A stretch of DNA of 64,000 nt from Mycolicibacterium rufum (GTDB lineage: Bacteria > Actinomycetota > Actinomycetes > Mycobacteriales > Mycobacteriaceae): the NCBI RefSeq assembly GCF_022374875.2, contig NZ_CP092427.2, forward strand, positions 1,488,001 through 1,552,000, given 5' to 3'. Positions within the stretch are counted from its first letter, which is position 1. Every line of letters begins with the position of its first letter. The notes under the pieces are model-generated. The model ran no database searches. It was not told the DNA's origin and saw nothing but the letters and a program-made list of their open reading frames with translations. The translations under genes were made by a program, and so were the position numbers. Positions 19,647 through 28,539 of this stretch are shown here, piece after piece.

Positions 19647-20762
19647 TCAACTCCCGAGGCGCACCATTTCCGCCACCGCCTCCGCAGCCGGCGCCAACGA
19701 CAACCCCGCCTGCCGCGCCGTCACGTGCGCCCACCCCCGGGCCGCCAGCTTGGCCCGCGCGTCCTCGTCCCGGCAGAGCGCCCGCAGCAGCGCGGCCAGT
19801 CCCGCACGATCGGTCGGGTCGAAGTAGTCCGCGCCGTCCCCGCACGTCTCCCGCAGCGCCGGGATGTCCGACGCGAGCACCGCGGTGTGCGACGCCATCG
19901 CCTCGATCGGCGGCAGGCCCGCCCCCTCGTGCAGCGACGGCATCACGAGCAGGTCCGCGCCGGCCACCAGCGCCCGCAGCACCGCGAAGTCGAGCCGGCC
20001 CATCACCTGCACCCGGTCCCCCAGCGCGGCGGCCAGCGCCGGCACCCGCTCGTCACCGCCGCGCAGCGCCTCCCCGCTGCCCGCGATCACCAGCCGGTGC
20101 GGCACCTCGCCGGCCACATCCCCGAACGCCGTCAGCAGCAGCGGGAGGTTCTTGTGCCACTTGGCATTCCCGACGTACAGCACATACGGCCCGGATACAG
20201 GAGACAGCGCCGGGTCGACGGGCGCGAACCACTCCTCGTCCACCGGAATCGGCGTCACCATCGTCCGGGCGCGCGGTGACAACGCCCTCAACGTCGTCGC
20301 CGTCGCCTCCGACGGCGTGAACACCAGATCAGCGAATCGCCCGTCCAGCCGGAACATGGTGCGCGCATACGCCCGCCGCGCCGTGCTCTGCCCGCTGATC
20401 TCCGCCGGCCGCACATGCATCGTGTCGTGCACGGTCGTGAACAGCTTCATACCGCGATGCCGCAGCGCCGCGAACGGAAACGGGTAGTGCGGCACCCAGA
20501 ACCCGCGCGGCCGCGCCGTGCTCAACGCATGAGCCCACACCCTCTGCTCGCCCACCGTGTACATCACCGCCGGCGCGGCCGTCACGACGGTGGCGTGCTG
20601 CACCTCCGGCACCGCACCCTCGTTGGCCAATACAGCCAGCGACAGCCCGCGCTTGACGAACGTCTCCTCCAGGCTCGGCAGCAGCGTCGCGATGTAGGTC
20701 CCAATGCCGCTCTGCCGGATGTGCCGTGCGTCGAACAGCAGATCGACCCGGCGGTCGGTCAA
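19647..20762 (-). CDS. GT4-family glycosyltransferase
   Basis: About 371 residues with GT-B fold: N-terminal LLFDARHIRQSGIGTYI, FTTVHDTMHV, then PYVLYVGNAKWHKNLPLLL and the donor site PSLHEGAGLPPIEAMASH with ASDIPALRETCGDGADYF, as in GT4 mannosyl/rhamnosyltransferases. The chosen start is a TTG at 20762 whose last two bases begin the TGA of the upstream epimerase gene, with AAGG 12 bases before it; a GTG at 20807 in the same frame is possible. Last gene of the minus-strand trio at 19.6-22.8 kb. Confidence 0.87.
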   Translation of the reverse strand: MTDRRVDLLFDARHIRQSGIGTYIATLLPSLEETFVKRGLSLAVLANEGAVPEVQHATVVTAAPAVMYTVGEQRVWAHALSTARPRGFWVPHYPFPFAALRHRGMKLFTTVHDTMHVRPAEISGQSTARRAYARTMFRLDGRFADLVFTPSEATATTLRALSPRARTMVTPIPVDEEWFAPVDPALSPVSGPYVLYVGNAKWHKNLPLLLTAFGDVAGEVPHRLVIAGSGEALRGGDERVPALAAALGDRVQVMGRLDFAVLRALVAGADLLVMPSLHEGAGLPPIEAMASHTAVLASDIPALRETCGDGADYFDPTDRAGLAALLRALCRDEDARAKLAARGWAHVTARQAGLSLAPAAEAVAEMVRLGS

Positions 20763-21712
20763 GTCAACCGGCCTTCGAGCTGCGGCAGGAAATCGGGATT
20801 GGCCCACATCCGCTTCAGCGTCTCATCGAGCTCCCACTTCGGCGCCCACCCGAACAGCTCGCCGATGCGCGAGATGTCAGCCCCCAAATACGGTCGGTCG
20901 ACCGCCCGCATCCGGCTCGGGTCCTGCCGCACCTCGAACTCCAGCCCGAGCACCGAACGCATCCGGTTGACGATGTCGTCCACCGAATACTGCTGCCCGC
21001 TCCCCAGATTGACGATCTCGTACCCGCCCGGCTCGGGAGCGGCACCCAGCGCGGCCGCGGCGAAACCGCCCGCGGCGTCCTGCACGTCGATGTAGTCGCG
21101 CTTCGGCCAGGTGTTGCCGAGGTTGATCGCGTCGGGCTTGTCCCGCAGCTGCGCGACGATCGCCGGCAGCAGATGCGGGTTGGTCTCCCCGGGGCCGATG
21201 ACGTTGAACAGCCGCACGATCACCCCGGCGATGCCGCGGCTCTCGGCGAACATCCGCACGTAGTCCTCACCCTGGTCCTTGGTGATGCCGTAGATGTCGA
21301 CCGGGGCCACCACGGAGTCCCGTTCACGGTGCGGCGCCTCGTCCGGCTGATACACCGCACCGCTGCTGGCGAACACGAAACGGGTGCCGGGCGCGAGCGC
21401 GGAGAGCACGTTCACCGTGCCGGTCACGTTGGTGGCCACCGCATTCGCCGGATCGGCGTCGCATTCCGGGATGTAGTGGATGGCCGCCAGGTGCACCACC
21501 ACGTCAGGAGCGAACCGCTCGACCACCGCCTTCGTCGCCGCAGCATCCCGGATGTCGACCCGTTCGAAGCCGAACCCGTCCAGGTCGCCGGCGAGCCAGT
21601 CGGGGGTGCCGTACCGCAGCAGGTCGGCCACCAGCACCTCCGCACTGTCCCGCAGCGTCTGCACCAGCTCCTTGCCGACGAAACCCGCTCCGCCCGTGAC
21701 CATGACCTTCAT
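20759..21712 (-). CDS. NAD-dependent sugar epimerase/dehydratase (extended SDR)
   Basis: 317 residues of the extended short-chain dehydrogenase family acting on nucleotide sugars. It has the Rossmann motif MVTGGAGFVG, the FASSGAVY block, the catalytic YGITK pair and RLFNVIGPGETNPHLLPAI. The NPHLLP region and RDYIDVQDAAGG are typical of UDP-glucose 4-epimerase or GDP-mannose 4,6-dehydratase relatives, so it probably supplies an activated sugar for locus 2. Exact substrate is not decidable by eye. Three bases separate it from the upstream GT4 gene, and its end overlaps the next transferase start. Confidence 0.88.
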   Translation of the reverse strand: MKVMVTGGAGFVGKELVQTLRDSAEVLVADLLRYGTPDWLAGDLDGFGFERVDIRDAAATKAVVERFAPDVVVHLAAIHYIPECDADPANAVATNVTGTVNVLSALAPGTRFVFASSGAVYQPDEAPHRERDSVVAPVDIYGITKDQGEDYVRMFAESRGIAGVIVRLFNVIGPGETNPHLLPAIVAQLRDKPDAINLGNTWPKRDYIDVQDAAGGFAAAALGAAPEPGGYEIVNLGSGQQYSVDDIVNRMRSVLGLEFEVRQDPSRMRAVDRPYLGADISRIGELFGWAPKWELDETLKRMWANPDFLPQLEGRLT

Positions 21713-21715
21713 CGC

Positions 21716-22819
21716 CTACCGCTCCCCTCTGGACATCTGCCGTTCGGCATGCTTCTCGAGCTTCTCCGCAATGTGGGACCAGTCCAGGTCCAGGGCTCCT
21801 GCTTGACCCCCTCGGGAGTAGGTCTCCCAGCCCGCCTGCGCGTCCAGCAGCGCCTCGGCGAAGTCGACGGGCTGGGTGCCGCACACCACGCCCGCGCCGT
21901 ACTGCTTGACGACGTGCTTGCCGCCGTTCTCCGAGAAGTCGGCCGTCACGACGGGAAGGCCGCTCGCCATGGCCTCGGCGATCACCCGCGGGAAGCCCTC
22001 ACGGCGGCTCGGCATGCCCAGCACCGACGACTCCGAGAGCAGTGCGAGTTTCTTCGCCTCGTCCACTGAGCCGAGCACGTGCACCCGTGCCGCGGCCGGG
22101 CTCTGCGCGGCGTAGCTCTCGATATCCGCGCGGGACGGCCCGTCCCCGGCGATGGTCAGATCACCGCGGAAGCCGCGGTCGACCGCCAGCGCGAAGGCGT
22201 CGATGAGCAACGGCAGGTTCTTGTGCTGCGCCAGCCGCCCGACGTACAGAGCGCCGGCACGCTCGCTCTCCGGCGCCACCCGGTACCGAGACGCTTCGAT
22301 CCCGCTGGGCAGCACCCCGCAGGGGCGCCCGGACTGCTCGATGATGGTGGCCGCGACCGCCTCACCGACCGCGAAATTCGAGCCCACCAGCTTCGGGAAC
22401 TGCGCCTGCAGCGTGCGCAGCAGCGGGTCTTCCCGAATCTCGCACCAGTGCAACGCACTTCGCGGCCGAACTTTGCCAGGAAGGGCCAGCACGTGCATCA
22501 GCGGCCACTCGTTGAGCAGGTAGAAGTCATGCTTGCCCTGCGCGGCGACGCGACGGATCCGTGCGCTGTATCGGGTGATGTCCGACCAGTTCCGCCGCAG
22601 CGCCTTGATCCGGGGTGCCTTGTACCGACCGGAATTGGCTTCGCGGTGCACGGTGACGCCGTTCATCACCTCGACGTCGGCCAGGCCGCCCACATGCCCG
22701 ATGCAGTAGACGTCGACGGTGTGACCACGCCGCACCATCGCCTCGCCCAACTCCTGGAAGAACACTTCCTGGCCACCGACGCTCGGGAAATACAACTCGG
22801 TCAGAAACGCGAACCGCAT
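21716..22819 (-). CDS. GT4-family glycosyltransferase
   Basis: 367 residues from the ATG at 22819 (MRFAFLTELYFPSVGGQEVF), which has GGGGGAG 7 bases upstream; the frame opens earlier at 22882 without similarity. The SVGGQEVFFQEL opening and the C-terminal VGRLAQHKNLPLLIDAF, GMPSRREGFPRVIAEAMASGLPVV block are typical of GT4 enzymes. First gene of the trio GT4-epimerase-GT4 and divergent from the GT2 gene at 22965. Role: sugar addition to the lipid-linked repeat of polysaccharide locus 2; specificity unknown. Confidence 0.9.
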   Translation of the reverse strand: MRFAFLTELYFPSVGGQEVFFQELGEAMVRRGHTVDVYCIGHVGGLADVEVMNGVTVHREANSGRYKAPRIKALRRNWSDITRYSARIRRVAAQGKHDFYLLNEWPLMHVLALPGKVRPRSALHWCEIREDPLLRTLQAQFPKLVGSNFAVGEAVAATIIEQSGRPCGVLPSGIEASRYRVAPESERAGALYVGRLAQHKNLPLLIDAFALAVDRGFRGDLTIAGDGPSRADIESYAAQSPAAARVHVLGSVDEAKKLALLSESSVLGMPSRREGFPRVIAEAMASGLPVVTADFSENGGKHVVKQYGAGVVCGTQPVDFAEALLDAQAGWETYSRGGQAGALDLDWSHIAEKLEKHAERQMSRGER

Positions 22820-22964
22820 CTTCGGACTCCCCCGTGACCGTCGTGACTCGGCAATTCCAGATGCCAACGTCGGTCGTGTCATGAAATGTTCTGACGTGCG
22901 ACGGGGGTCATCGTATCGGGTGGAACCAGTTCACGGCGTTCGTTTGCCGGTTACGCTTTCGACC

Positions 22965-23852
22965 ATGGGGGCACGCGATCCACGCTTCGGCATCGCCGTC
23001 ACCACGGTGGGTCGCTGGGCGCCGCTGCGCGATCTGCTCGGTGATCTCGCCGCGCAGACCCGGCCGCCGGCCGCCGTCGCGATCGCCCACCACGACCCCG
23101 CCGGCGCGACGGAACTCAACGCGGTGATCGCCCCGTTCGCCGACACGCTGACCATCCGCACCGTCCTCAGCGACCGCGGGATCTCCAACGGCCGCAACGC
23201 CGCCGCGGCAGCGCTCGGCGACGACGTCGACTGGTTGTGGTTCCCCAACGACACCAGCCGTGTCGACGCCGACTTCCTCGAGCGCGCCGCGCAGCACTGC
23301 GCGCCGCCCGCGACCGTGTGCGCGGGACGACTGATCGACCGGGAGGGCCCGCGCAATCCCCTGCCCCCACCGGGAACCGCTCTGACCAAGCGCAGCGCCT
23401 GGGGTGCGATCGAGCCGGCCACCCTGTTCCGCCGCGACGCCTTCACCGCGGTCGGCGGCTTCGACCCGGGCCGTGGATCGGGCGCGGACACGCCGTGGCA
23501 GTCGGCCGAAGGACCCGATCTGCTGCTGCGCATGGCCGCACGCGACGGCTTCACCATCGTGTGGGCCGATGAGCTCGTGGTGCACGCGCAGACCGAGTTC
23601 GCCCATCTGCCGCCCGAGGAACGGCGCCGCAAGCTGCGCAACTACGGCCGCGGCGCCGGAAACGTGCTGCGCACATGGCATTACCCGTTCTGGTACAAGG
23701 CCGCGCACCTGGTGGCCGCGGCGCTGATGCCGGTGCGCAACCCCGCGAAGTTCGGCCCCCGCGACGCCTTGGCGCTGCTGGTCGGCCGGGCCGAGGGACT
23801 GGCGGGCAGGCCGTTGCGCCGGGAAGCCGACACCCGTGCGATCCTGCGCTAG
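22965..23852 (+). CDS. GT2-family glycosyltransferase
   Basis: 295 residues from the ATG at 22965 (MGARDPRFGIAVTTVGRW). It is a GT-A glycosyltransferase: TTVGRWAPLRDLLGDLAAQT, SDRGISNGRNAAAAAL, then WFPNDTSRVDADFLERA, where the DTSRVD segment replaces the usual DDD/DxD metal-binding motif, and GGFDPGRGSGADTPW. The C-terminal RRKLRNYGRGAGNVL region resembles rhamnosyltransferase-like GT2 enzymes. Its 3' end overlaps the start of the glycoside hydrolase gene by 17 bases. An upstream start at 22881 is open but lacks similarity. Confidence 0.86.
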   Translation: MGARDPRFGIAVTTVGRWAPLRDLLGDLAAQTRPPAAVAIAHHDPAGATELNAVIAPFADTLTIRTVLSDRGISNGRNAAAAALGDDVDWLWFPNDTSRVDADFLERAAQHCAPPATVCAGRLIDREGPRNPLPPPGTALTKRSAWGAIEPATLFRRDAFTAVGGFDPGRGSGADTPWQSAEGPDLLLRMAARDGFTIVWADELVVHAQTEFAHLPPEERRRKLRNYGRGAGNVLRTWHYPFWYKAAHLVAAALMPVRNPAKFGPRDALALLVGRAEGLAGRPLRREADTRAILR

Positions 23853-24885
23853 CCGACTTCTGCTGTGTCTGCTGGTGATCGTCGGTTCCGTCAGCGCGTG
23901 CCAGCTGCACGGCGCGGCCGTCGCCATCGGCATGACCGTGCACTACCGCAGCGCCGACACGGCGACGCTCGACCAGCAATTCGACGCGATGGCGGCGATG
24001 AAGGTCACCTGGGTGCGGGTCGACGTCGACTGGTCGGTGATCGAACCGGTGCAGAACCGGCTGAACTGGGGCGCCTCCGACGCACTCGTCGACCGGGCAC
24101 TGGCGCACGGCATGCGGGTGCTTCTCGTGCTCGCCTTCACCCCGCCGTGGACCACCAGCCGGCCTGACTCGAACCGGGTGCGCCCCGACGACCCCGCGGC
24201 GTTCGCGAACTTCGCGCGCGTCGCGGCACAGCATTACGCCGCGCGCGGGGTGCACCACTGGGAGATCTGGAACGAACCCAACACCGGCAAGTTCTGGCCG
24301 CCCGCGCCCGGCGTCGCCGAGTACGGCCGCCTGTTCCGCGCGGCGGCCGGCGCGGTACGCGATGTCGACCCCGAAGCCACCCTGCTCATCGGCGGGCTCT
24401 CCCCCACCTACGGCACCCCCACCGCCGACGTCGACCCTGCGACCTATCTGCGCCGGCTCTACGATGACGGGGCAGCACAGATCGCCGATGGAATCGCGGT
24501 GCATCCCTACACGTTTCCCTCGCTACCGACGAGCCGCGCCCAGCGCACCACCGGCGGGTTCCGCGACCTGCCCGCGCTGCACGACCTGATGGTGCAGCGC
24601 GGAGACGGCGACAAGAAGGTCTGGATCACCGAGTACGGGGCCCCCACCGGCACCGGCGCCTACGCCGTGTCCGAACAGGACCAGGCGTCGACACTGCTAC
24701 AGGCGCGGCAGGTCGTCGACACCTGGGACTGGGCCGGCCCCCTGATCTATTACGAACTCGAGGACGGCGGAACCGATCCCGCCGAGATCGAGCAGAACTT
24801 CGGGGTGCTGCGCGCCGACGGCAGCTTCAAGCTCGCCGCGATCGCGCTGATCGACACCGCCTCCGGCGTGACCCTCTTCGGCTAG
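23836..24885 (+). CDS. Secreted (probable lipoprotein) clan GH-A glycoside hydrolase, GH39-like
   Basis: 349 residues from a GTG at 23836. The N-terminus LLLCLLVIVGSVSAC is a short signal ending in a lipobox-like SVSAC, so it may be lipid-anchored outside the membrane. The rest is a (beta/alpha)8 glycosidase: VTWVRVDVDWSVIEP, WEIWNEPNTGKFW with acid/base Glu147, and KVWITEYGAPTG with nucleophile Glu266. The arrangement resembles GH39 or PslG-type endoglycosidases found inside polysaccharide loci, where they trim or release polymer. The start overlaps the GT2 gene, so the two are co-translated. Confidence 0.85.
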   Translation: MRSCASRLLLCLLVIVGSVSACQLHGAAVAIGMTVHYRSADTATLDQQFDAMAAMKVTWVRVDVDWSVIEPVQNRLNWGASDALVDRALAHGMRVLLVLAFTPPWTTSRPDSNRVRPDDPAAFANFARVAAQHYAARGVHHWEIWNEPNTGKFWPPAPGVAEYGRLFRAAAGAVRDVDPEATLLIGGLSPTYGTPTADVDPATYLRRLYDDGAAQIADGIAVHPYTFPSLPTSRAQRTTGGFRDLPALHDLMVQRGDGDKKVWITEYGAPTGTGAYAVSEQDQASTLLQARQVVDTWDWAGPLIYYELEDGGTDPAEIEQNFGVLRADGSFKLAAIALIDTASGVTLFG

Positions 24886-26375
24886 ATCTTCAGGATCTTG
24901 CGCACCGCCGGCCTGCGCTGCTCCGGCACCTTCTCCACCAGACGGTTCATCAGTCCCGGATCCACCAACGCGGTCACCTGCAGGAGGCGCAGCGCCAGCA
25001 GGTAGACGACGATGGCGGCGGGAATCGAGACCACCAGGGACAGCGCACTGCCCCACTCGACCGTGATCAGGTACGCCGCCGCGCCCGACGCCGTCGCCGC
25101 CACCGCGATGACCCCCAGCACGCGGTACGGCGGAGCGAACCCCAATTGCCTTGTCACGTAGTACGTTTCGATGAGGACGACCAGCACCTGGGCGATGCCA
25201 CGAGACCACGCCGCGCCCATCAGCCCGTAGTGCGGGGTCAACAGGAAGCCCAGCGCGACGGTCAGCGCCAGCCCCGCGGTGTTCGACACCACCAGCAGCC
25301 CCGTCTTGCCCGTGCTGTACAGCAGATACAGCGTGCTGACGCCGAGGCTGCTCAGTCCCGCCGCGATCAGCAGCACGGCGGCGGCCGGCACCGCGTCGGC
25401 GAAGTCGGCGCCGAACATCGCCGGGATCAACACCGGCGCGACCGCCGCCAGACCCACACACAGCGGCACGATCGCCATCGCGATCAGTGCCGTCGTCGTG
25501 CGGTACAGGCGCAGCATGTGCTCGTGATCGCCCATGCCGTGCTGCTCGCTGAACCGCGGCAGCAGCGCCGAGAGCAGGAACTGCGGCAGTTGCGCCGCCA
25601 CCTCGGCGATGGTGACCGCCGCGGCGAACAGCCCGACGGCCTGCAGGCCGGTGTAGTGCTCGAGGAACACCACCTGGGTGCGGCCGAACACCAGGCTGCC
25701 GATCACCCCGACCGCCCAGCTGCCGAGGGCGAATCTCACCACTTCCCGGCGCAGCGCCGACCCGACCCGCGGCTTCTTGCGTAGCAGCCGGTACACCCGG
25801 GACGCCGGCATCAGGTTGGCGGCGATGTATCCCGCCAGCGCGCCCGGAATCCCGAACAGCCACGCGCCCAGCGCCATCGCGAGAACCTTCAGCAGCGCCG
25901 ACACCGAGGACAGCCGCGCCAGTTCGTCGAACCGTTGCTCCCCGCGCAGATAGAACAGGTACAGGTCGCCGAGTTTCCACGACACGAACCACACCGCGGC
26001 GACGGTGACCACCACCTCCGGCGAGGTGCCCGCCAGCGCACCCTTGCCCGGCAGGAACAGATAGGCGACCAGCACAGCGCCCACCACGACCATGGCCGTC
26101 ATCGCGAACCGGGTGGTCGCGCCGATCAGGCCCTCGGCCTCGTCGCCGCGACCCTCCGCGCGCAGGTTCGGGATGAAGCGCTGCTGCACCACGTCGATGC
26201 CGACCGACGCGACCGTCGCCGCGACCGTCACGCACCACACCACATAGGCGAAGACACCCAGCCTCTCGGGGCCCAGCAGCCGGGCGACGATCGCGTTGCC
26301 GATGAATCCCGCCAGCGCCACCAGAGCCCCGGAGGTGAAGCCCAGCAGCGTGTTGCGGGCGAAGCTGGGCGACAT
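24882..26375 (-). CDS. Polysaccharide flippase, Wzx-like (MOP superfamily)
   Basis: 497 residues with about 14 transmembrane segments. The start ATG at 26375 overlaps the stop of the upstream GT2 gene (TGATG) and begins MSPSFARNTLLGFTSGALVALAG; the frame upstream to 26423 lies within the GT2 gene. FIGNAIVARLLGPERLGVFAYV is typical of MOP-family flippases. It would translocate the lipid-linked repeat of locus 2. Its 3' end overlaps the glycoside hydrolase stop by 4 bases in convergent orientation. It is the second flippase in the window. Confidence 0.92.
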   Translation of the reverse strand: MSPSFARNTLLGFTSGALVALAGFIGNAIVARLLGPERLGVFAYVVWCVTVAATVASVGIDVVQQRFIPNLRAEGRGDEAEGLIGATTRFAMTAMVVVGAVLVAYLFLPGKGALAGTSPEVVVTVAAVWFVSWKLGDLYLFYLRGEQRFDELARLSSVSALLKVLAMALGAWLFGIPGALAGYIAANLMPASRVYRLLRKKPRVGSALRREVVRFALGSWAVGVIGSLVFGRTQVVFLEHYTGLQAVGLFAAAVTIAEVAAQLPQFLLSALLPRFSEQHGMGDHEHMLRLYRTTTALIAMAIVPLCVGLAAVAPVLIPAMFGADFADAVPAAAVLLIAAGLSSLGVSTLYLLYSTGKTGLLVVSNTAGLALTVALGFLLTPHYGLMGAAWSRGIAQVLVVLIETYYVTRQLGFAPPYRVLGVIAVAATASGAAAYLITVEWGSALSLVVSIPAAIVVYLLALRLLQVTALVDPGLMNRLVEKVPEQRRPAVRKILKI

Positions 26376-27256
26376 CAGCCGGCCCGGCGCAGCCGCAGCA
26401 GCGACTTGGCCGCGCTCGCCCACGCCAGCGCCCCGGGCCGGCCGTACCGCACCCCCGCCCCGATCGAGGTCAGCACCCCGCGCGCCGACCCCGCCCCCAG
26501 AGCCGATCCCACCGCGGAGGTCAGCATGTAGTCCCCCCGCACCCGCGCCGACTCGCCGGCGAGTTCCCGCCTGCCCCAGTCGATGTACTCGGCGCTGCGG
26601 TCCACGCCCGCCCGGGACACCGACGCCGCGGTCCAGACGATGTCGACCAGCGGCTCCGGGAGCTGGATGATCGGCAACCCCGGGAACGTCCGCCGCACCT
26701 CGAGCAGCCAGGTCGGGTCGTCGTGAACCGATCCGGCGGCCACCGACATCGGCACCGCCTCGGCCAGGCGGCGCGGGAACACCAGCGTCGAGGTCTGCAC
26801 CATGTTGAAGGCCTGCCGCTCCCGCATCTCGAACAGGTACGGCGCGACCGGTTCGTGCGGCTCGATCAGCGTGCGCGGGCCGATGACCGGCTCAGTGCCG
26901 TCGAGGAGGCGGCGGAACCGGCACGACATGATCCACTCGTCGCCCGCCGGCGCGGCGCCCACCTGACGTTCCAGCTTCTCGGGCAGCCACCGGTCGTCGT
27001 CGTCGAGCAGCGCGATCACATCACCACCGGCGGCCTCGACACCGAGATGCTTGGCCCGGCTCGGACCCACCCCACCGGGGGTTCTGATCACCCGCACCGT
27101 CGGCGCGTCGGGCAGATCCGGTGTGCAGTCCTTGTCGAGGACGACCACCACCTCCCGGGGCGGGAGTGTTTGGCGCAGCGCCGATTCCACCGCCTGCCGC
27201 AGGCTCGGCCGGCCGATCGTGGGGATCACGACACTGACGGCGGCGTCGCGCGTCAC
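26375..27256 (-). CDS. GT2-family glycosyltransferase
   Basis: 293 residues from the GTG at 27256, which overlaps the TGA of the upstream wzy-like gene (GTGA). The N-terminal AAVSVVIPTIGRPSLRQAVES, VVVVLDKDC, GVGPSRAKHLGVEAAGGDVIALLDDDDRW (DDDD metal site) and HDDPTWLLEV identify a GT-A family 2 enzyme. The same frame is open back to 28438, but that part is the shadow of the wzy-like gene in another frame. The tail (LGAGSARGVLTSIGAGVRYG) is weakly hydrophobic. Part of the minus-strand operon wzz-wzy-GT2-wzx. Confidence 0.9.
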   Translation of the reverse strand: MTRDAAVSVVIPTIGRPSLRQAVESALRQTLPPREVVVVLDKDCTPDLPDAPTVRVIRTPGGVGPSRAKHLGVEAAGGDVIALLDDDDRWLPEKLERQVGAAPAGDEWIMSCRFRRLLDGTEPVIGPRTLIEPHEPVAPYLFEMRERQAFNMVQTSTLVFPRRLAEAVPMSVAAGSVHDDPTWLLEVRRTFPGLPIIQLPEPLVDIVWTAASVSRAGVDRSAEYIDWGRRELAGESARVRGDYMLTSAVGSALGAGSARGVLTSIGAGVRYGRPGALAWASAAKSLLRLRRAG

Positions 27257-28527
27257 GCGGGTTCCCGGAACCGGGACAGCACGAGCATCGCGAAGATCAT
27301 CCCGCTGATCGGGAACAACTGCAGGTTGGGCAGCAGCCCCCACACCGCCTCGGTCGACGCGGCCACGAAGAACGCACCGAGATAGCCGAACAGCGCGATC
27401 TGCTGGTTGCGGGCGGGAAGGGCGCGCGCGCCGAGGATCGCGACGATCAGCACCGTGGCGATCACCGCCAATCCGATCACCCCGGATTTCACCAGCGTGT
27501 CGACCACCAGGTTGTGCCCGGTGCCCACGTACGCCCATGCCGCGACGTTCGCGTTCGCCTGGGCGTCGATCAGGAACCAGTTCACCCCGAGACCGACCAG
27601 CGGGGACTGCTGCCACACCGCCAGGCTGGCCGCCCAAACCGCGGCGCGTTCGGTGAACGCGTGCGGATCCCAGGGCAGGAACGGCAGGATCAGCACCGCC
27701 GAGGCGGCGGCGCTGACGAACACGGTGCCGGCGAATCGGACCGACACCACCGACCGGATCCGGCACGCCGCCCACCACACCACCACCATCGCGACCGCGA
27801 TCACCGCCGTCCGCGACGCCGACGCGAGGACCGTCGCCATCAACACCGCGCCGCAGAACAGCCGCCACCGCATCCCGGGGATCAGCGGCACGAGGGAAAA
27901 GGCTACCGCGCAATACATTCCGAGCACGTTGCCGTGGCCGAACGGTCCGGCGAGCTCCCACCCGCCGATGATGGCCTTCTCCGAGATGAGGTTGTACATC
28001 ATGTACTCGGGTACGAGCAGGCCGCCGATCAAGGAGTACACCCCGATCCCGGTGACGAGGATCGGCAGCCACTTCAGCGCGTCGATCGACGCTCCCGTCT
28101 TCCACAACGCGATGACGAACAGGTTGGCCAGCAGGATCTTGGGTAGATCCGCGGTGGGCGGCAGGCCCGGACTGAGCACGTAGGGCAGGTCCACGGCGAG
28201 CAGCACGATGAGCAGGCCGCCGACCCGGCGGTCCGGCCGGCCGCGAGTGAAGGCCACGATGATCGCGGTGTAGGCGAGCAGCACCGCCGATCCGCCCAGC
28301 CGCGCGAGGTGGGCCAGCGCGACCTCCGAGCCGCCCGAGGCGTCCTCCAGCGGAGGCAGATCCGGCTGGTGCTTGATGAAGATGTGGTTGATCGCCTCGG
28401 GGACGACGACCAGGGCGACCGCCAGGATGATCAGCCACGTCAGCGCGTGGCGTTCCAGCCGCGGATAGCGGACGTCAGTGTTCGCGGCCTCGCTCGTCGG
28501 AGCGGCGGCGAACACGGTGTGGCGCAT
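27253..28527 (-). CDS. O-antigen polymerase/ligase family protein (Wzy-like)
   Basis: 424 residues with about 10-12 transmembrane helices. GPFGHGNVLGMYCAVAFSLV, SRTAVIAVAMVVVWW, and the loop ERAAVWAASLAVWQQSPLVGLG followed by VGTGHNLVVDTLVKSGVIG give the R...G.G...H pattern of Wzy_C/O-antigen ligase proteins. It should polymerise the repeat unit of locus 2. It starts 12 bases after the end of the Wzz-like gene and its end overlaps the GT2 start. It is only distantly similar to the locus 1 polymerase at 9683, so the two loci probably make different polymers. Confidence 0.9.
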   Translation of the reverse strand: MRHTVFAAAPTSEAANTDVRYPRLERHALTWLIILAVALVVVPEAINHIFIKHQPDLPPLEDASGGSEVALAHLARLGGSAVLLAYTAIIVAFTRGRPDRRVGGLLIVLLAVDLPYVLSPGLPPTADLPKILLANLFVIALWKTGASIDALKWLPILVTGIGVYSLIGGLLVPEYMMYNLISEKAIIGGWELAGPFGHGNVLGMYCAVAFSLVPLIPGMRWRLFCGAVLMATVLASASRTAVIAVAMVVVWWAACRIRSVVSVRFAGTVFVSAAASAVLILPFLPWDPHAFTERAAVWAASLAVWQQSPLVGLGVNWFLIDAQANANVAAWAYVGTGHNLVVDTLVKSGVIGLAVIATVLIVAILGARALPARNQQIALFGYLGAFFVAASTEAVWGLLPNLQLFPISGMIFAMLVLSRFREPA

Positions 28528-28539
28528 GACCTCGCCCGC

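Noticed and set aside
27257-28438. N-terminal extension of the GT2 gene to give a 687-residue protein
   Set aside because: The extension is the wzy-like gene read in another frame; the GT2 domain begins at the GTG at 27256, which overlaps the wzy stop.
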